A stretch of DNA of 34,169 bases from an uncultured Shimia sp. (GTDB lineage Bacteria; Pseudomonadota; Alphaproteobacteria; Rhodobacterales; Rhodobacteraceae). Where the stretch lies: assembly GCF_913054185.1 (NCBI RefSeq), contig NZ_CAJXIV010000036.1:1-34169 (forward strand), read 5' to 3'. This document shows, in pieces, positions 9,336 through 17,507 of the stretch. The translations under genes were made by a program, and so were the position numbers. Numbering within the stretch: position 1 is the first letter of the stretch; each line of letters opens with the position of its first letter. Under the pieces are notes generated by a model. The model was not told the origin of the DNA, searched no databases, and was given only the letters and a program-made list of their open reading frames with translations.

Positions 9336-10877
9336 TCAATACTCTGACAACACGGTCACCGGGCCTTCTGACCACACCCGCCAACTGCCGTTCACCGGCA
9401 CTTCGATCCAATCACCCAGCGAGCCATCCGGCCACTTGATCCGCACCTCAACGAGCTCGGCCTCGCCCAGCCCAAAATACTGCGGCGCGGACATACCACC
9501 GGCATGACCACCTCCTACGGTGATCTCTCGCCAATACACCCGCTCACCAACCCTCACCTCAATGAACGCGCCCACGGCCTGACTGTTGGCATCCTTGCCC
9601 ATCAGTGTCAGCGCCACCCAATTGCCGGTTCCCTCGCTGACGTTTTGGTAGACTTCCATTGGCGCGCGCCGGTTTACCACCGTCAGGTCAAGCAACCCAT
9701 CGTGGTTCAAATCCACCAACGCCGCCCCACGGCTGCGCGCCAATGTGGCAATCCCCGCCACGTCCCCCTGCTCGACAAACGTGCCGTCCTCCTGCTGCAT
9801 CAACAGATTGTTGGGATCTTCCATCGCCGCGCCAGGCATCTGCTGCACGTTGCCCTTGGATATGAACACATCGTCCAGCCCGTCGTTGTCCACATCACCA
9901 AAACTGATGTGCCAACCGGTTGAGGGCCGCCCGTCGCCACCGGTGTAGGGCCGATGCGCCGAGGTGCCCATCTCGTATGGCACGTCCTCAAACGTCGGGG
10001 CCTCTGCGCTGACACGTTTCATCAACCGCTGATCCCCCATCGACGACAAAAACACTTCACTCTTGCCATCAAAATCCAGATCGCGCTGTGCAATGCCCAT
10101 ACCCCACAGCATATGTGTGGCCCAACCGTCCTTTTCGCCATAAAGCCGCGGCGTGTCTTCCATCGCCCAAAGCTGCTCCGCTCCACCTTTCACATAGTAG
10201 TGCCGATCGTTGCTCATCCGCAGATCAGCTTGTCCCAAACGGCCCCAGTCAGAAAACAGGATCGACAGCGGGCAGAACCCCGGCGTCAACGTGCTTTTGA
10301 CGTAGCCAGCACCTTCTGGCCGGAACAGATCATTGTCGTCACAGGCCTCAAACGGCCCCTCGGGATCGTCGCGGTCCACATAATTGCCAAACGCCAAAGT
10401 TGGCGGCGCATCCTGCCGCTCCCACGTGGCCGAAAACGCCGTGGTCCAGCCATCGCCCCGGTCAAAGCCTGGCACCTCCATCGGCTCAAAACTGCACTCT
10501 GCACCGCCCTTCAGCAGCAAGTTTTCACCAACCCGCAAGACCACCAGGTCCAGCCAGCCGTCGCCATCAATATCGAGTGGATAAAATCCCGTGGTGCCGG
10601 GCACCATCAACGCGTCCGGCGTTCCTTCCTCAAGCGCAATCGCCCCGCGATGAAGACTCCGATTGCGCAACAACACCGGCGGGTTTTCCCCACCCGCCGC
10701 CACCAGTTCCGGCAGCCCGTCGCCGTTGCAATCAAACGCTGCGACACCGCCGCCAACATAAAACTCCCAACCGCCGTCATAAACGTGCTCAACCACCTCC
10801 ACCGGCGCAAAGCGCACCTCCGCCTGCGCGGTACCAACCGCCGCAATCATCAGTGCGGTGAAACCGCTAAGCCGCAT
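9336..10877 (-). CDS. Secreted FG-GAP/VCBS repeat protein with ASPIC-UnbV domain (CRTAC1 family)
   Basis: 513 residues with a signal peptide (MRLSGFTALMIAAVGTAQA). At least five calcium-binding-type repeats follow the D-x-[DN]-x-D-G pattern: DCNGDGLPEL (49-58), DIDGDGWLDL, DFDGKSEVFL, DVDNDGLDDV and DLNHDGLLDL. They predict an integrin-alpha-like beta-propeller. The C-terminus (FGLGEAELVEVRIKWPDG) matches the ASPIC/UnbV domain. Function is unknown; an extracytoplasmic binding or partner role is inferred. The start at 10877 gives the signal peptide directly and overlaps the last 11 bp of xylR, so it is probably co-transcribed with the regulator. A longer frame reaching 10925 would add 16 residues inside xylR. 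It converges with the di-heme peroxidase. Confidence 0.83.
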   Translation of the reverse strand: MRLSGFTALMIAAVGTAQAEVRFAPVEVVEHVYDGGWEFYVGGGVAAFDCNGDGLPELVAAGGENPPVLLRNRSLHRGAIALEEGTPDALMVPGTTGFYPLDIDGDGWLDLVVLRVGENLLLKGGAECSFEPMEVPGFDRGDGWTTAFSATWERQDAPPTLAFGNYVDRDDPEGPFEACDDNDLFRPEGAGYVKSTLTPGFCPLSILFSDWGRLGQADLRMSNDRHYYVKGGAEQLWAMEDTPRLYGEKDGWATHMLWGMGIAQRDLDFDGKSEVFLSSMGDQRLMKRVSAEAPTFEDVPYEMGTSAHRPYTGGDGRPSTGWHISFGDVDNDGLDDVFISKGNVQQMPGAAMEDPNNLLMQQEDGTFVEQGDVAGIATLARSRGAALVDLNHDGLLDLTVVNRRAPMEVYQNVSEGTGNWVALTLMGKDANSQAVGAFIEVRVGERVYWREITVGGGHAGGMSAPQYFGLGEAELVEVRIKWPDGSLGDWIEVPVNGSWRVWSEGPVTVLSEY

Positions 10878-12060
10878 TGTCTGCCAACTCCACAAGTGCG
10901 TTTTCAGATACGTTTTCAAGTGCATAGGCCGCTGCGCCGCGTGCCCACATCAGGTTGCCCCATTTGTGCACCACAACCTCAGGCGGGGCTTTGTCGACCT
11001 GCACAATCAGCTTGCGCATGCCTTCAATGACCTCCTCCGCATAGAGATGACTGGCCTGCATTTGCTCGCCCGCCAAAATAATCAGTTCCGGATCAAAAAT
11101 GTTCACGATATTGGCCAAGCCCATGGCAAACATGCGCCCCGCCCGCGTCACAATCGACGCCGCAACTGCGTCGCCATTTTTCGCAGTGCGCAAAATGTCT
11201 TCTACCTGACGCTCCGCAGCTTCCCCGCTGGCCTGCATCGCTTCGCGCGTCAGCGCATAATCCGCCACATAAGCTTCAAGACAGCCCCGCTGACCACAGC
11301 GACACAATGCGCCCTCCAGCTGCACTTTGGTGTGTCCAAATTCAGCGCCACAGCCCCGCGTGCCGCGGTAAATCTCATCATTGATCACAATGCCCATGCC
11401 AACGCCGCTCTCGATGGTCACAACGATAAAATCATTGTGCCCTTGCCCAAGACCAAAGCTCTTCTCCGCCATGGCAACAAGGTTGGCGTCATTGTCCAAA
11501 AACACCGGAATGCCCAGCACCTGCTCCAGAACGTCACCAAACTGCACGTTGCGACTTGTCAGCGACGGCGACCAATGCACAAACCCGCGCGGCGCATCGA
11601 CAACTCCGGCAATCCCAAGACCAAACCCCGCCACATCCTGGCGCGACAGGCCAACTTTCTGGGCCAGTGTTTCCACCAAACCCGCCAGAACCTGCGCCAT
11701 CTCAGCAGCCGGCAAAACTGCTGTTTCAAGGTCCGCCTCATGATCCGCCAGTTGTACGCCTTCAAAATCAAGCAGCACCAACGACACCGTTTTGTTGGAA
11801 ATCTTCGCCCCTGCGATTAAGCGTGCGGCGCCGCGAATCTTTAGGTCCACCTTAGGTCGACCCCGCTTCGAATCTTTCGCCTCTGAGTCGCTGCTAACCT
11901 CTTCAATCAACCCTTCACGTAAAAGCTCCGCTGTGATTGTCGTCACGGTTGCGCGGCTGATTCCCGTCAGCTCGCTCAGAACAATACGTGGCACCCGTTG
12001 CTGCCTGCGAATTTCATTCAACAGCTTACGCCGCCCAAATTCTCTTTGATTCACAGACAT
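10867..12060 (-). CDS. xylR: ROK-family transcriptional regulator, XylR-like
   Basis: 397 residues. An N-terminal winged helix (about 8-60, RIVLSELTGISRATVTTITAELLREGLIEE) is fused to a ROK sugar-kinase-like domain. The ROK zinc site is intact: His242 in AEFGHTKV and Cys253, Cys255 and Cys260 in CRCGQRGCLE. Such proteins usually repress sugar genes and let go when sugar binds. It is divergent from xylF and flanked by the rest of the xylose genes, so D-xylose is the likely inducer. The operators at 5099-5136 and 12170-12190 are its likely targets, and the latter may also control xylR itself. It is unrelated to the AraC-type XylR of E. coli despite the shared name. Confidence 0.88.
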   Translation of the reverse strand: MSVNQREFGRRKLLNEIRRQQRVPRIVLSELTGISRATVTTITAELLREGLIEEVSSDSEAKDSKRGRPKVDLKIRGAARLIAGAKISNKTVSLVLLDFEGVQLADHEADLETAVLPAAEMAQVLAGLVETLAQKVGLSRQDVAGFGLGIAGVVDAPRGFVHWSPSLTSRNVQFGDVLEQVLGIPVFLDNDANLVAMAEKSFGLGQGHNDFIVVTIESGVGMGIVINDEIYRGTRGCGAEFGHTKVQLEGALCRCGQRGCLEAYVADYALTREAMQASGEAAERQVEDILRTAKNGDAVAASIVTRAGRMFAMGLANIVNIFDPELIILAGEQMQASHLYAEEVIEGMRKLIVQVDKAPPEVVVHKWGNLMWARGAAAYALENVSENALVELADNAA

Positions 12061-12169
12061 ATACTCATTTCCTTCTTCACCGAACGCGGCCTGAAATCAA
12101 GACACAAACGGCCCTGAACCGGCGTCAAACCATGCCGAGGTTTGGGCGCTCAATGCAAGGTTAGCTTAT

Positions 12170-12190
12170 TTAATTTGATTTACAAATTTA
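12170..12190 (+). promoter_or_regulatory. XylR (ROK) operator upstream of xylFHG
   Basis: TTAATTTG (12170-12177), five bases, CAAATTTA (12183-12190). This is the operator seen before xylB with one changed base. A plausible promoter overlaps it: TTGATT at 12175-12180, 16 bp, TACGAT at 12197-12202. A repressor bound here would cover the -35 element. The site lies 77 bp before the xylF start and 110 bp before the xylR start. Confidence 0.78.
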
Positions 12191-12267
12191 TTACGCTACG
12201 ATTGAGACCACCAGTCACAGCCGACTCACTTCGGCCAAAGACTGGGACGAACATTTGGGAGGACACC

Positions 12268-13281
12268 ATGAAACTTTTTGCATCTGCGACGGCTGTTATC
12301 GCCGGCGCTATTATGAGCACCGCAGCATGGGCTGATGATCTGGTCATCGGCGTAAGCTGGTCCAACTTTCAGGAAGAGCGCTGGAAAACCGACGAAGCCG
12401 CGATCAAAGGCGCGCTGGACGCCGCTGGCGCCAAGTATATCTCTGCTGACGCGCAGAGCTCCTCTGCCAAGCAGCTTTCTGACATCGAAAGCCTGATCGC
12501 TCAGGGCGCCGATGCGCTGATCATTCTGGCACAAGACGCCTCTTCCGTGGGGCCAGCCGTTCAGGCTGCTGCCGATGAAGAGATTCCGGTGATTGCCTAC
12601 GACCGCCTGATCGAAGACAGCCGCGCGTTCTACCTGACTTTTGACAACGTCGAAGTGGGCCGCATGCAGGCGCGTGCCGTTCTGGAAGCCATGCCAAAAG
12701 GCAACTACGTGATGATCAAAGGCTCGCCCACCGATCCAAACGCGGACTTCCTGCGCGGTGGCCAGCAAGAGATCATTCAAGCCGCCATCGACAGCGGTGA
12801 CATCAAGATTGTCGGCGAAGCTTACACCGACGGCTGGGTGCCAGCCAACGCCCAGCGCAACATGGAACAAATCCTGACGGCTGCGGACAACAAAGTTGAC
12901 GCCGTGATCGCCTCCAATGACGGCACCGCCGGTGGTGTTGTAGCTGCGCTGACCGCACAGGGCATGGAAGGTATTCCAGTGTCTGGTCAAGACGGTGATC
13001 ACGCCGCGCTGAACCGTGTGGCGATGGGCACTCAGACTGTATCTGTCTGGAAAGACGCGCGTGCGCTCGGCACCGCAGCGGGTGAAATCGCTGTGGCTTT
13101 GGCGTCTGGCAACGCGGTGGACGGCTCTGCTGAATGGACGTCCCCTGCGGGCACCACGCTGAACTCCATGTTCTTGGCACCTGTGCCTGTGACAGCAGAC
13201 AACCTGAACACAGTTCTGGACGCTGGCTGGATCGAAAAAGACGTGCTCTGTGCTGGATCTTCCAACACAGCTTGTCAATAA
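12268..13281 (+). CDS. xylF: D-xylose ABC transporter substrate-binding protein XylF
   Basis: 337 residues, periplasmic binding protein of the CUT2/ribose type. The signal peptide is MKLFASATAVIAGAIMSTAAWA. The mature start DDLVIGVSWSNFQEERWKTDE is typical of XylF. QSSSAKQLSDIESLIAQGADALIILAQD, PVIAYDRLI and ASNDGTAGGVVAAL form the two-lobed sugar site. The ATG at 12268 has GGGAGGA seven bases upstream; an earlier in-frame ATG at 12142 lies upstream of the operator and would destroy the signal peptide. It is first in an operon with xylH, xylG and glk, and is followed by a strong intercistronic hairpin that probably keeps its transcript level above that of the permease. Confidence 0.95.
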   Translation: MKLFASATAVIAGAIMSTAAWADDLVIGVSWSNFQEERWKTDEAAIKGALDAAGAKYISADAQSSSAKQLSDIESLIAQGADALIILAQDASSVGPAVQAAADEEIPVIAYDRLIEDSRAFYLTFDNVEVGRMQARAVLEAMPKGNYVMIKGSPTDPNADFLRGGQQEIIQAAIDSGDIKIVGEAYTDGWVPANAQRNMEQILTAADNKVDAVIASNDGTAGGVVAALTAQGMEGIPVSGQDGDHAALNRVAMGTQTVSVWKDARALGTAAGEIAVALASGNAVDGSAEWTSPAGTTLNSMFLAPVPVTADNLNTVLDAGWIEKDVLCAGSSNTACQ

Positions 13282-13288
13282 ACACCCC

Positions 13289-13315
13289 TGCCCTTCCGCC
13301 ATTGGCGGAGGGGCA
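13289..13315 (+). promoter_or_regulatory. Intercistronic hairpin between xylF and xylH
   Basis: TGCCCTTCCGCC (13289-13300) pairs over 12 bp with GGCGGAGGGGCA (13304-13315), one G-U pair and an ATT loop. No T tract follows, so it is more likely a 3'-end stabiliser for the binding-protein mRNA than a terminator. Such hairpins commonly sit between binding-protein and permease genes. Confidence 0.75.
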
Positions 13316-13425
13316 CCCAATTTCCCCCACTCCCCTAAGATTTGACCACCTTTGACTGGCGCGGCCTCAACTGCGCAGACTGGAAAAGGTGTCTCAATCC
13401 GCGCGAACCAAAAAGGGACCGCACA

Positions 13426-14691
13426 ATGCAAAATCAAGCCAAAACTCTGATCAACAAGCTGGGGCTCGACCCGCGCCTGCTTGGCATGATCGGTGCGCTT
13501 GTGGTGATCTGGATCGTCTTTGGTGTGTTTACCGACGGCCGCTTCCTTTCACCCCGGAATTTCTTCAACGTCTCGGTTCAATCCGCCTCCGTTGCCGTGA
13601 TGGCAACAGGCATGGTCTTTGTGATCGTGACGCGCAACATTGACCTCTCTGTTGGTTCGCTTCTGGGCTTTATCGGCATGAGTGTGGCCGCACTACAGGT
13701 TCAGGTACTCCCCGACGTCTTGGGCCTCGGTCACTGGTCGATTTGGATCATCTCCGTCTTTGCCGCGATCCTGATGGGCGCTGCACTTGGTGCATTCCAG
13801 GGCTGGGTCATCGGTTACCTCACCGTGCCCGCGTTCATCGTGACCCTCGGCGGTTTCCTTGTCTATCGCGGTGCCATGTGGTGGGTCACCAAAGGCCAAA
13901 CCCAAGCCCCTCTGGACCCGACGTTCCGCCTCTTGGGCGGCGGTGCCGAAGGCACATTGGGCGAGACGCTCAGCTGGGCATTTGGCATCATTGCCGCATT
14001 GGTCGCAGTGGGCTTCATGCTGCTCAGCCGCCGCAACAAGGCCTCCCATGGTTTCTCCGTAAAACCCGCCTGGGCAGAAGGCATGCTTATGGCCATCGCT
14101 GCTGGCGGCATCCTGCTGTTTGTCTCGATCATGAACAGCTACCCCATTCCCAAAGGCGCGATGAAACGCATCACCAAGGCCCAAGGCATTGAATATACAG
14201 ACGGCATGGTTTGGAACCACGGTGTTGCCATTCCGGTTGTGATCCTGCTGGCGGTGGCCATCATCATGACCATCATCGCCCGCCGCACCCGTTTTGGCCG
14301 TTACGTCTACGCCACTGGCGGCAATCCAGAAGCGGCGGAACTCTCCGGCATCAATACCCGCTTTCTGACCGTGAAAATTTTCGCCCTGATGGGCGCTCTG
14401 ACCGGCATCGCTTCGATCATCGCCTCTGCCCGCCTCAACGCAGTGGACGTGGGGCTTGGCACGCTGGATGAGCTGCGCGTGATTGCTGCTGCTGTCATTG
14501 GCGGTACCGCTCTCTCCGGTGGCGCTGGCACCATCTACGGCGCGGTGATTGGTGCGCTGATCATGCAGTCGCTGCAATCTGGCATGGCCTCTGTTGGCGT
14601 CGACGCTCCGCTGCAAAACATCGTTGTCGGTGTGGTTCTGGTCTTCGCGGTCTGGGTCGACATCGTCTACCGCCGCCGCACAGGCGCGTAA
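13426..14691 (+). CDS. xylH: Xylose ABC transporter permease XylH
   Basis: 421 residues, inner-membrane permease of the CUT2 (ribose/xylose) family. Many hydrophobic segments are visible, starting [16 protein letters not shown]. The family motif [18 protein letters not shown] lies in the first third. The cytoplasmic coupling region [23 protein letters not shown] and the late [19 protein letters not shown] are characteristic. A longer middle loop (about residues 205-245) is typical of XylH relative to RbsC. The ATG at 13426 is preceded by AAAGGGA; an earlier in-frame ATG at 13342 lacks a ribosome site. It is 144 bp downstream of xylF and 11 bp before xylG. Confidence 0.94.
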   Translation: MQNQAKTLINKLGLDPRLLGMIGALVVIWIVFGVFTDGRFLSPRNFFNVSVQSASVAVMATGMVFVIVTRNIDLSVGSLLGFIGMSVAALQVQVLPDVLGLGHWSIWIISVFAAILMGAALGAFQGWVIGYLTVPAFIVTLGGFLVYRGAMWWVTKGQTQAPLDPTFRLLGGGAEGTLGETLSWAFGIIAALVAVGFMLLSRRNKASHGFSVKPAWAEGMLMAIAAGGILLFVSIMNSYPIPKGAMKRITKAQGIEYTDGMVWNHGVAIPVVILLAVAIIMTIIARRTRFGRYVYATGGNPEAAELSGINTRFLTVKIFALMGALTGIASIIASARLNAVDVGLGTLDELRVIAAAVIGGTALSGGAGTIYGAVIGALIMQSLQSGMASVGVDAPLQNIVVGVVLVFAVWVDIVYRRRTGA

Positions 14692-14702
14692 GGAGTATCA
14701 TT

Positions 14703-15467
14703 ATGGACAAGCAAACCCCTCTCGTGGAAATGCGCGACATCCACATCTCCTTTGGTGGGATCAAAGCGGTGGACCATGTCTCCGTTGATCTGATGCCGGG
14801 CGAAGTGGTTGGCCTTCTGGGCCACAATGGCGCGGGCAAATCCACGCTGATCAAAATCCTCTCCGGCGCCTATCAGGGTGACGGCGGTGAGATCTACATC
14901 AACGGCGAAAAGGCCGAGATTCACAATCCCCGCGACGCGCGCAAGTACAACATCGAGACCATCTACCAGACCCTTGCGCTGGCCGATAACCTCGATGCCG
15001 CGTCCAACCTCTTCTTAGGCCGGGAACTCACCACCCCTTTGGGCACCGTGAACGACGATGCAATGGAGGCCGAAACCCGCAAGATCATGGGCAAGCTCAA
15101 CCCGAACTTTCAAAAGTTCGCGGAACCAGTCTCTGCCCTTTCGGGAGGTCAGCGCCAATCGGTGGCCATTGCCCGCGCGGTCTACTTTGACGCCAAGATC
15201 CTGATCATGGACGAACCCACCGCCGCACTAGGTCCACATGAGACCCAAATGGTCTCCGAGCTCATTCAACAGCTCAAGGCCCAGGGCATCGGCATTTTCC
15301 TGATCAGCCACGACATCCACGATGTCATGGAACTCTGTGATCGCGCCTCTGTGATGAAGAACGGCCAACTGGTTGGCACTGTGGATGTGAACGACGTCAC
15401 CGACGACGATTTGCTGAGCATGATCATCCTCGGCAAAAAGCCCGAAGGCGTATCTGTTCAAACCTGA
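14703..15467 (+). CDS. xylG: Xylose ABC transporter ATPase XylG, single-domain form
   Basis: 254 residues. Walker A is GHNGAGKST (40-48), the ABC signature is LSGGQ (146-150), Walker B is ILIMDEP (166-172) and the switch His is in LISHD. The E. coli XylG and RbsA proteins are about 500 residues with two fused ATPase domains; here there is one, so the active transporter must use a homodimer, as known for other short CUT2 ATPases of alphaproteobacteria. There is no second half in the adjoining sequence, and the C-terminus ([11 protein letters not shown]) looks natural rather than truncated. It powers uptake with XylF and XylH. Confidence 0.93.
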   Translation: MDKQTPLVEMRDIHISFGGIKAVDHVSVDLMPGEVVGLLGHNGAGKSTLIKILSGAYQGDGGEIYINGEKAEIHNPRDARKYNIETIYQTLALADNLDAASNLFLGRELTTPLGTVNDDAMEAETRKIMGKLNPNFQKFAEPVSALSGGQRQSVAIARAVYFDAKILIMDEPTAALGPHETQMVSELIQQLKAQGIGIFLISHDIHDVMELCDRASVMKNGQLVGTVDVNDVTDDDLLSMIILGKKPEGVSVQT

Positions 15468-15521
15468 TTTAATTCGCTAGACGAACCAACGAATTGACTC
15501 GGAAGAAGAAAGTTGCGGTTT

Positions 15522-16445
15522 ATGACGTACTTAGTAGGTGACATCGGTGGCACAAACACACGCTTGGCTCTGGCGGATGCTTCAGGCGTGCGCATTGAAA
15601 GTGTGATGCGCGCCTCCAATGATGACTACAAAAGCTTTGACGCCGTGCTCGCAGCTTATCTTGCAAAAACCACCCCCGGCGACCTCGCCGGGGTGTGCAT
15701 CGCCATCGCCGGACCTGTGCATTCCGGCGAAGGTGAATTGACCAACCGCGACTGGTTCCTCAGTGTGGAAAACCTGCGCACCCAAACCGGCGCGCCCCAT
15801 GCGGAGTTGATCAATGATCTCTCGGCTCTGGGCTACGCGCTGGCCCGCATTTCCACCGATCCGGTCTGCGGCACCAAACACGAGCCGACCAATGGGCAAG
15901 CCTTGGTGGCAGGCATGGGCACCGGTTTCAACGTCAGCCCCACCCGCCGAAACGCACGAGGTGGTTTGACCGCCATGGAGGCTGAATTGGGGCACGCTGA
16001 GTTGCCTTACTCCGTGGGCAAACTGCTACGCGATGAATTGGGCGACGGCGCGGACATTTTTGTCACCTATGAAGACTGCTTCTGCGGGCGCGGCCTGGAA
16101 CGCCTGCATCAGGTGGTCAGCGGCCAACGCAAAGGCGGCAAAGAGATTGTCGACGGTTTTGCCAACGGCTGTACCGACGCCACGCGCACCGTACGCCTGT
16201 TTGCCCGCGCCTTAGGCCGCCTCACGCAAGCAATGATCCTGCAATATATGCCGCGTGACGGCGTGGCCTTTGCTGGCTCCGCCTCCAAAGGCGTGCTGAC
16301 TTCCGCTGCACTCCCTGACTTCATGACAGAGCTCACCCGCGACGCCCATGACATTGTCGATCCGGAAACCTTCCCGATCAGCCTTATCACCGATGACGCC
16401 GCCGCGCTTGCAGGCTGTGTGCAATATCTGGAACAGACGTCCTAA
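15522..16445 (+). CDS. glk: Glucokinase (Glk family)
   Basis: 307 residues from the ATG at 15522. LVGDIGGTNTRLALAD is the phosphate-binding loop. LINDLSALGYAL holds the catalytic Asp of bacterial glucokinases, and MEAELGHAELP follows the sugar-binding region. It phosphorylates glucose with ATP; the sugar preference is inferred from the family. A TTG three codons earlier (15513) is better spaced from GGAAGAAG at 15501-15508, so the true start may be that codon. It follows xylG by 54 bp with no clear terminator and is likely transcribed with xylFHG, which hints that the transporter also brings in glucose. It overlaps the end of the convergent LysR gene by four bases. Confidence 0.88.
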   Translation: MTYLVGDIGGTNTRLALADASGVRIESVMRASNDDYKSFDAVLAAYLAKTTPGDLAGVCIAIAGPVHSGEGELTNRDWFLSVENLRTQTGAPHAELINDLSALGYALARISTDPVCGTKHEPTNGQALVAGMGTGFNVSPTRRNARGGLTAMEAELGHAELPYSVGKLLRDELGDGADIFVTYEDCFCGRGLERLHQVVSGQRKGGKEIVDGFANGCTDATRTVRLFARALGRLTQAMILQYMPRDGVAFAGSASKGVLTSAALPDFMTELTRDAHDIVDPETFPISLITDDAAALAGCVQYLEQTS

Positions 16446-17371
16446 GCCGCCGCCGGATTGACCTCATAGGCCTTTAGCTGCTGCCAAAACGCCTCCTGCG
16501 CGTCTGTCACGTCTTCCGTCTTGCGCACCGCACAGATATTCCACGTGATTGGCGCGCGGGTTTCAATGGCCTGCAGCCGTCCCAGCGCCAACATCTCTTC
16601 AAATGTGTCTTTCACCGCGCCAACAATAAACCCGTCCTGCGCAGCCAGTTGCGTGAGGAAATGGTAGTCGTCACTCTCAACTTGCGGCAGCGCTTTCACA
16701 ATCTCTTCCGCCTCCGCATCCCCGCCCAGCGCCTTTATCAGCGTTGCACGCCAGTGTTTGTGCAGATGTGGCGAGGCAAACGGATACGAAAACACCTCTT
16801 TTAACGTCACCACACCGCGCTCATGGATCGGATGTCCCGGACGGGCTACAAACATCACCGGGCGTTTGGCGATCATCATGATCTCCACATTGTCCGCCTC
16901 CGGCGTATGGGTCAGATCCCCAATAAACATGTCAATTTCACCGTTCTGCAAACGCTCTAGCGGCGAAATCCGCGCGCTCACGTCCAACTGAAACCGCAGC
17001 ATCGGACTCGCCTTCATCGCCTCACGCAACACTGGCTGGACCAACGCACGCGGCACCAAAGGCCCGCAACCAATCCGCAGCTGACGTCCCTCACCGGTGC
17101 GCAACAACTCCAGCTGCCGCGTAAACAGACCCAGGTCTTGCTCAAGTTTTCGCGCCAGTGGCAAAAATTCCTGCCCTGCGCGAGTCAACCTACAGTTGTT
17201 GCGACTGCGGTGAAACAAAACCACACCCGCCTGCTCCTCCGCCTGCTGGATGTAGCGGGACAACGAAGCATTGGAGACTCCCATTCGCCGCGCAGCCTCT
17301 TGAAAACTATTGGTTTCCGCCAAATGGAAAAATGCTTCGAGGGACGTTTCAGTGAGCATGCCTAGCCTCAA
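16442..17371 (-). CDS. LysR-family transcriptional regulator
   Basis: 309 residues. The N-terminal helix-turn-helix (about 6-65) reads TSLEAFFHLAETNSFQEAARRMGVSNASLSRYIQQAEEQAGVVLFHR. The remainder is a periplasmic-binding-protein-like effector domain. The ligand is not recognisable. It is divergent from a secreted sulfatase across a 136-bp gap that contains a LysR-type inverted repeat, so control of the sulfatase is the simplest role. A second Met at residue 5 could be the true start. Its stop codon overlaps the end of glk. Confidence 0.86.
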   Translation of the reverse strand: MRLGMLTETSLEAFFHLAETNSFQEAARRMGVSNASLSRYIQQAEEQAGVVLFHRSRNNCRLTRAGQEFLPLARKLEQDLGLFTRQLELLRTGEGRQLRIGCGPLVPRALVQPVLREAMKASPMLRFQLDVSARISPLERLQNGEIDMFIGDLTHTPEADNVEIMMIAKRPVMFVARPGHPIHERGVVTLKEVFSYPFASPHLHKHWRATLIKALGGDAEAEEIVKALPQVESDDYHFLTQLAAQDGFIVGAVKDTFEEMLALGRLQAIETRAPITWNICAVRKTEDVTDAQEAFWQQLKAYEVNPAAA

Positions 17372-17392
17372 TTTCAGTTCTTGGGCCTAGCT

Positions 17393-17407
17393 TTTCAAAA
17401 CCTGAAA
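17393..17407. promoter_or_regulatory. Candidate LysR operator
   Basis: TTTCA, five bases, TGAAA: a perfect inverted repeat fitting the T-N11-A pattern of LysR sites, 21 bp from the LysR start codon. A second inverted repeat, CAGGT-N6-ACCTG, lies at 17458-17473, nearer the sulfatase. Both are in the gap between the divergent genes. Binding is inferred. Confidence 0.5.
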
Positions 17408-17507
17408 CCAATGTAAACCTGCGTTGCCACTTTACGGGACACAACTCTACTTTGCGGCAGGTTACAGGACCTGTTTAAAAAACGTGCAAGTATTAGGATG
17501 TGATTTC

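Noticed and set aside
10878-10925. N-terminal extension of the CRTAC1-like protein inside xylR
   Set aside because: The internal Met at 10877 begins a clean signal peptide; the extra 16 residues would disturb it.
9954-11030. Open frame of 358 codons antisense to the CRTAC1-like and xylR genes
   Set aside because: Spans two real genes on the other strand and is very rich in Arg, His and Pro, as expected for a shadow frame.
12226-13437. Open frame of 403 codons antisense to xylF
   Set aside because: It mirrors the XylF coding frame, crosses the xylF-xylH hairpin, and has no domain pattern.
15471-15495. AATTCG...CGAATT inverted repeat between xylG and glk as a fourth XylR operator
   Set aside because: The arms are only 6 bp and the spacer is 13 bases rather than five, and the half-site sequence differs.
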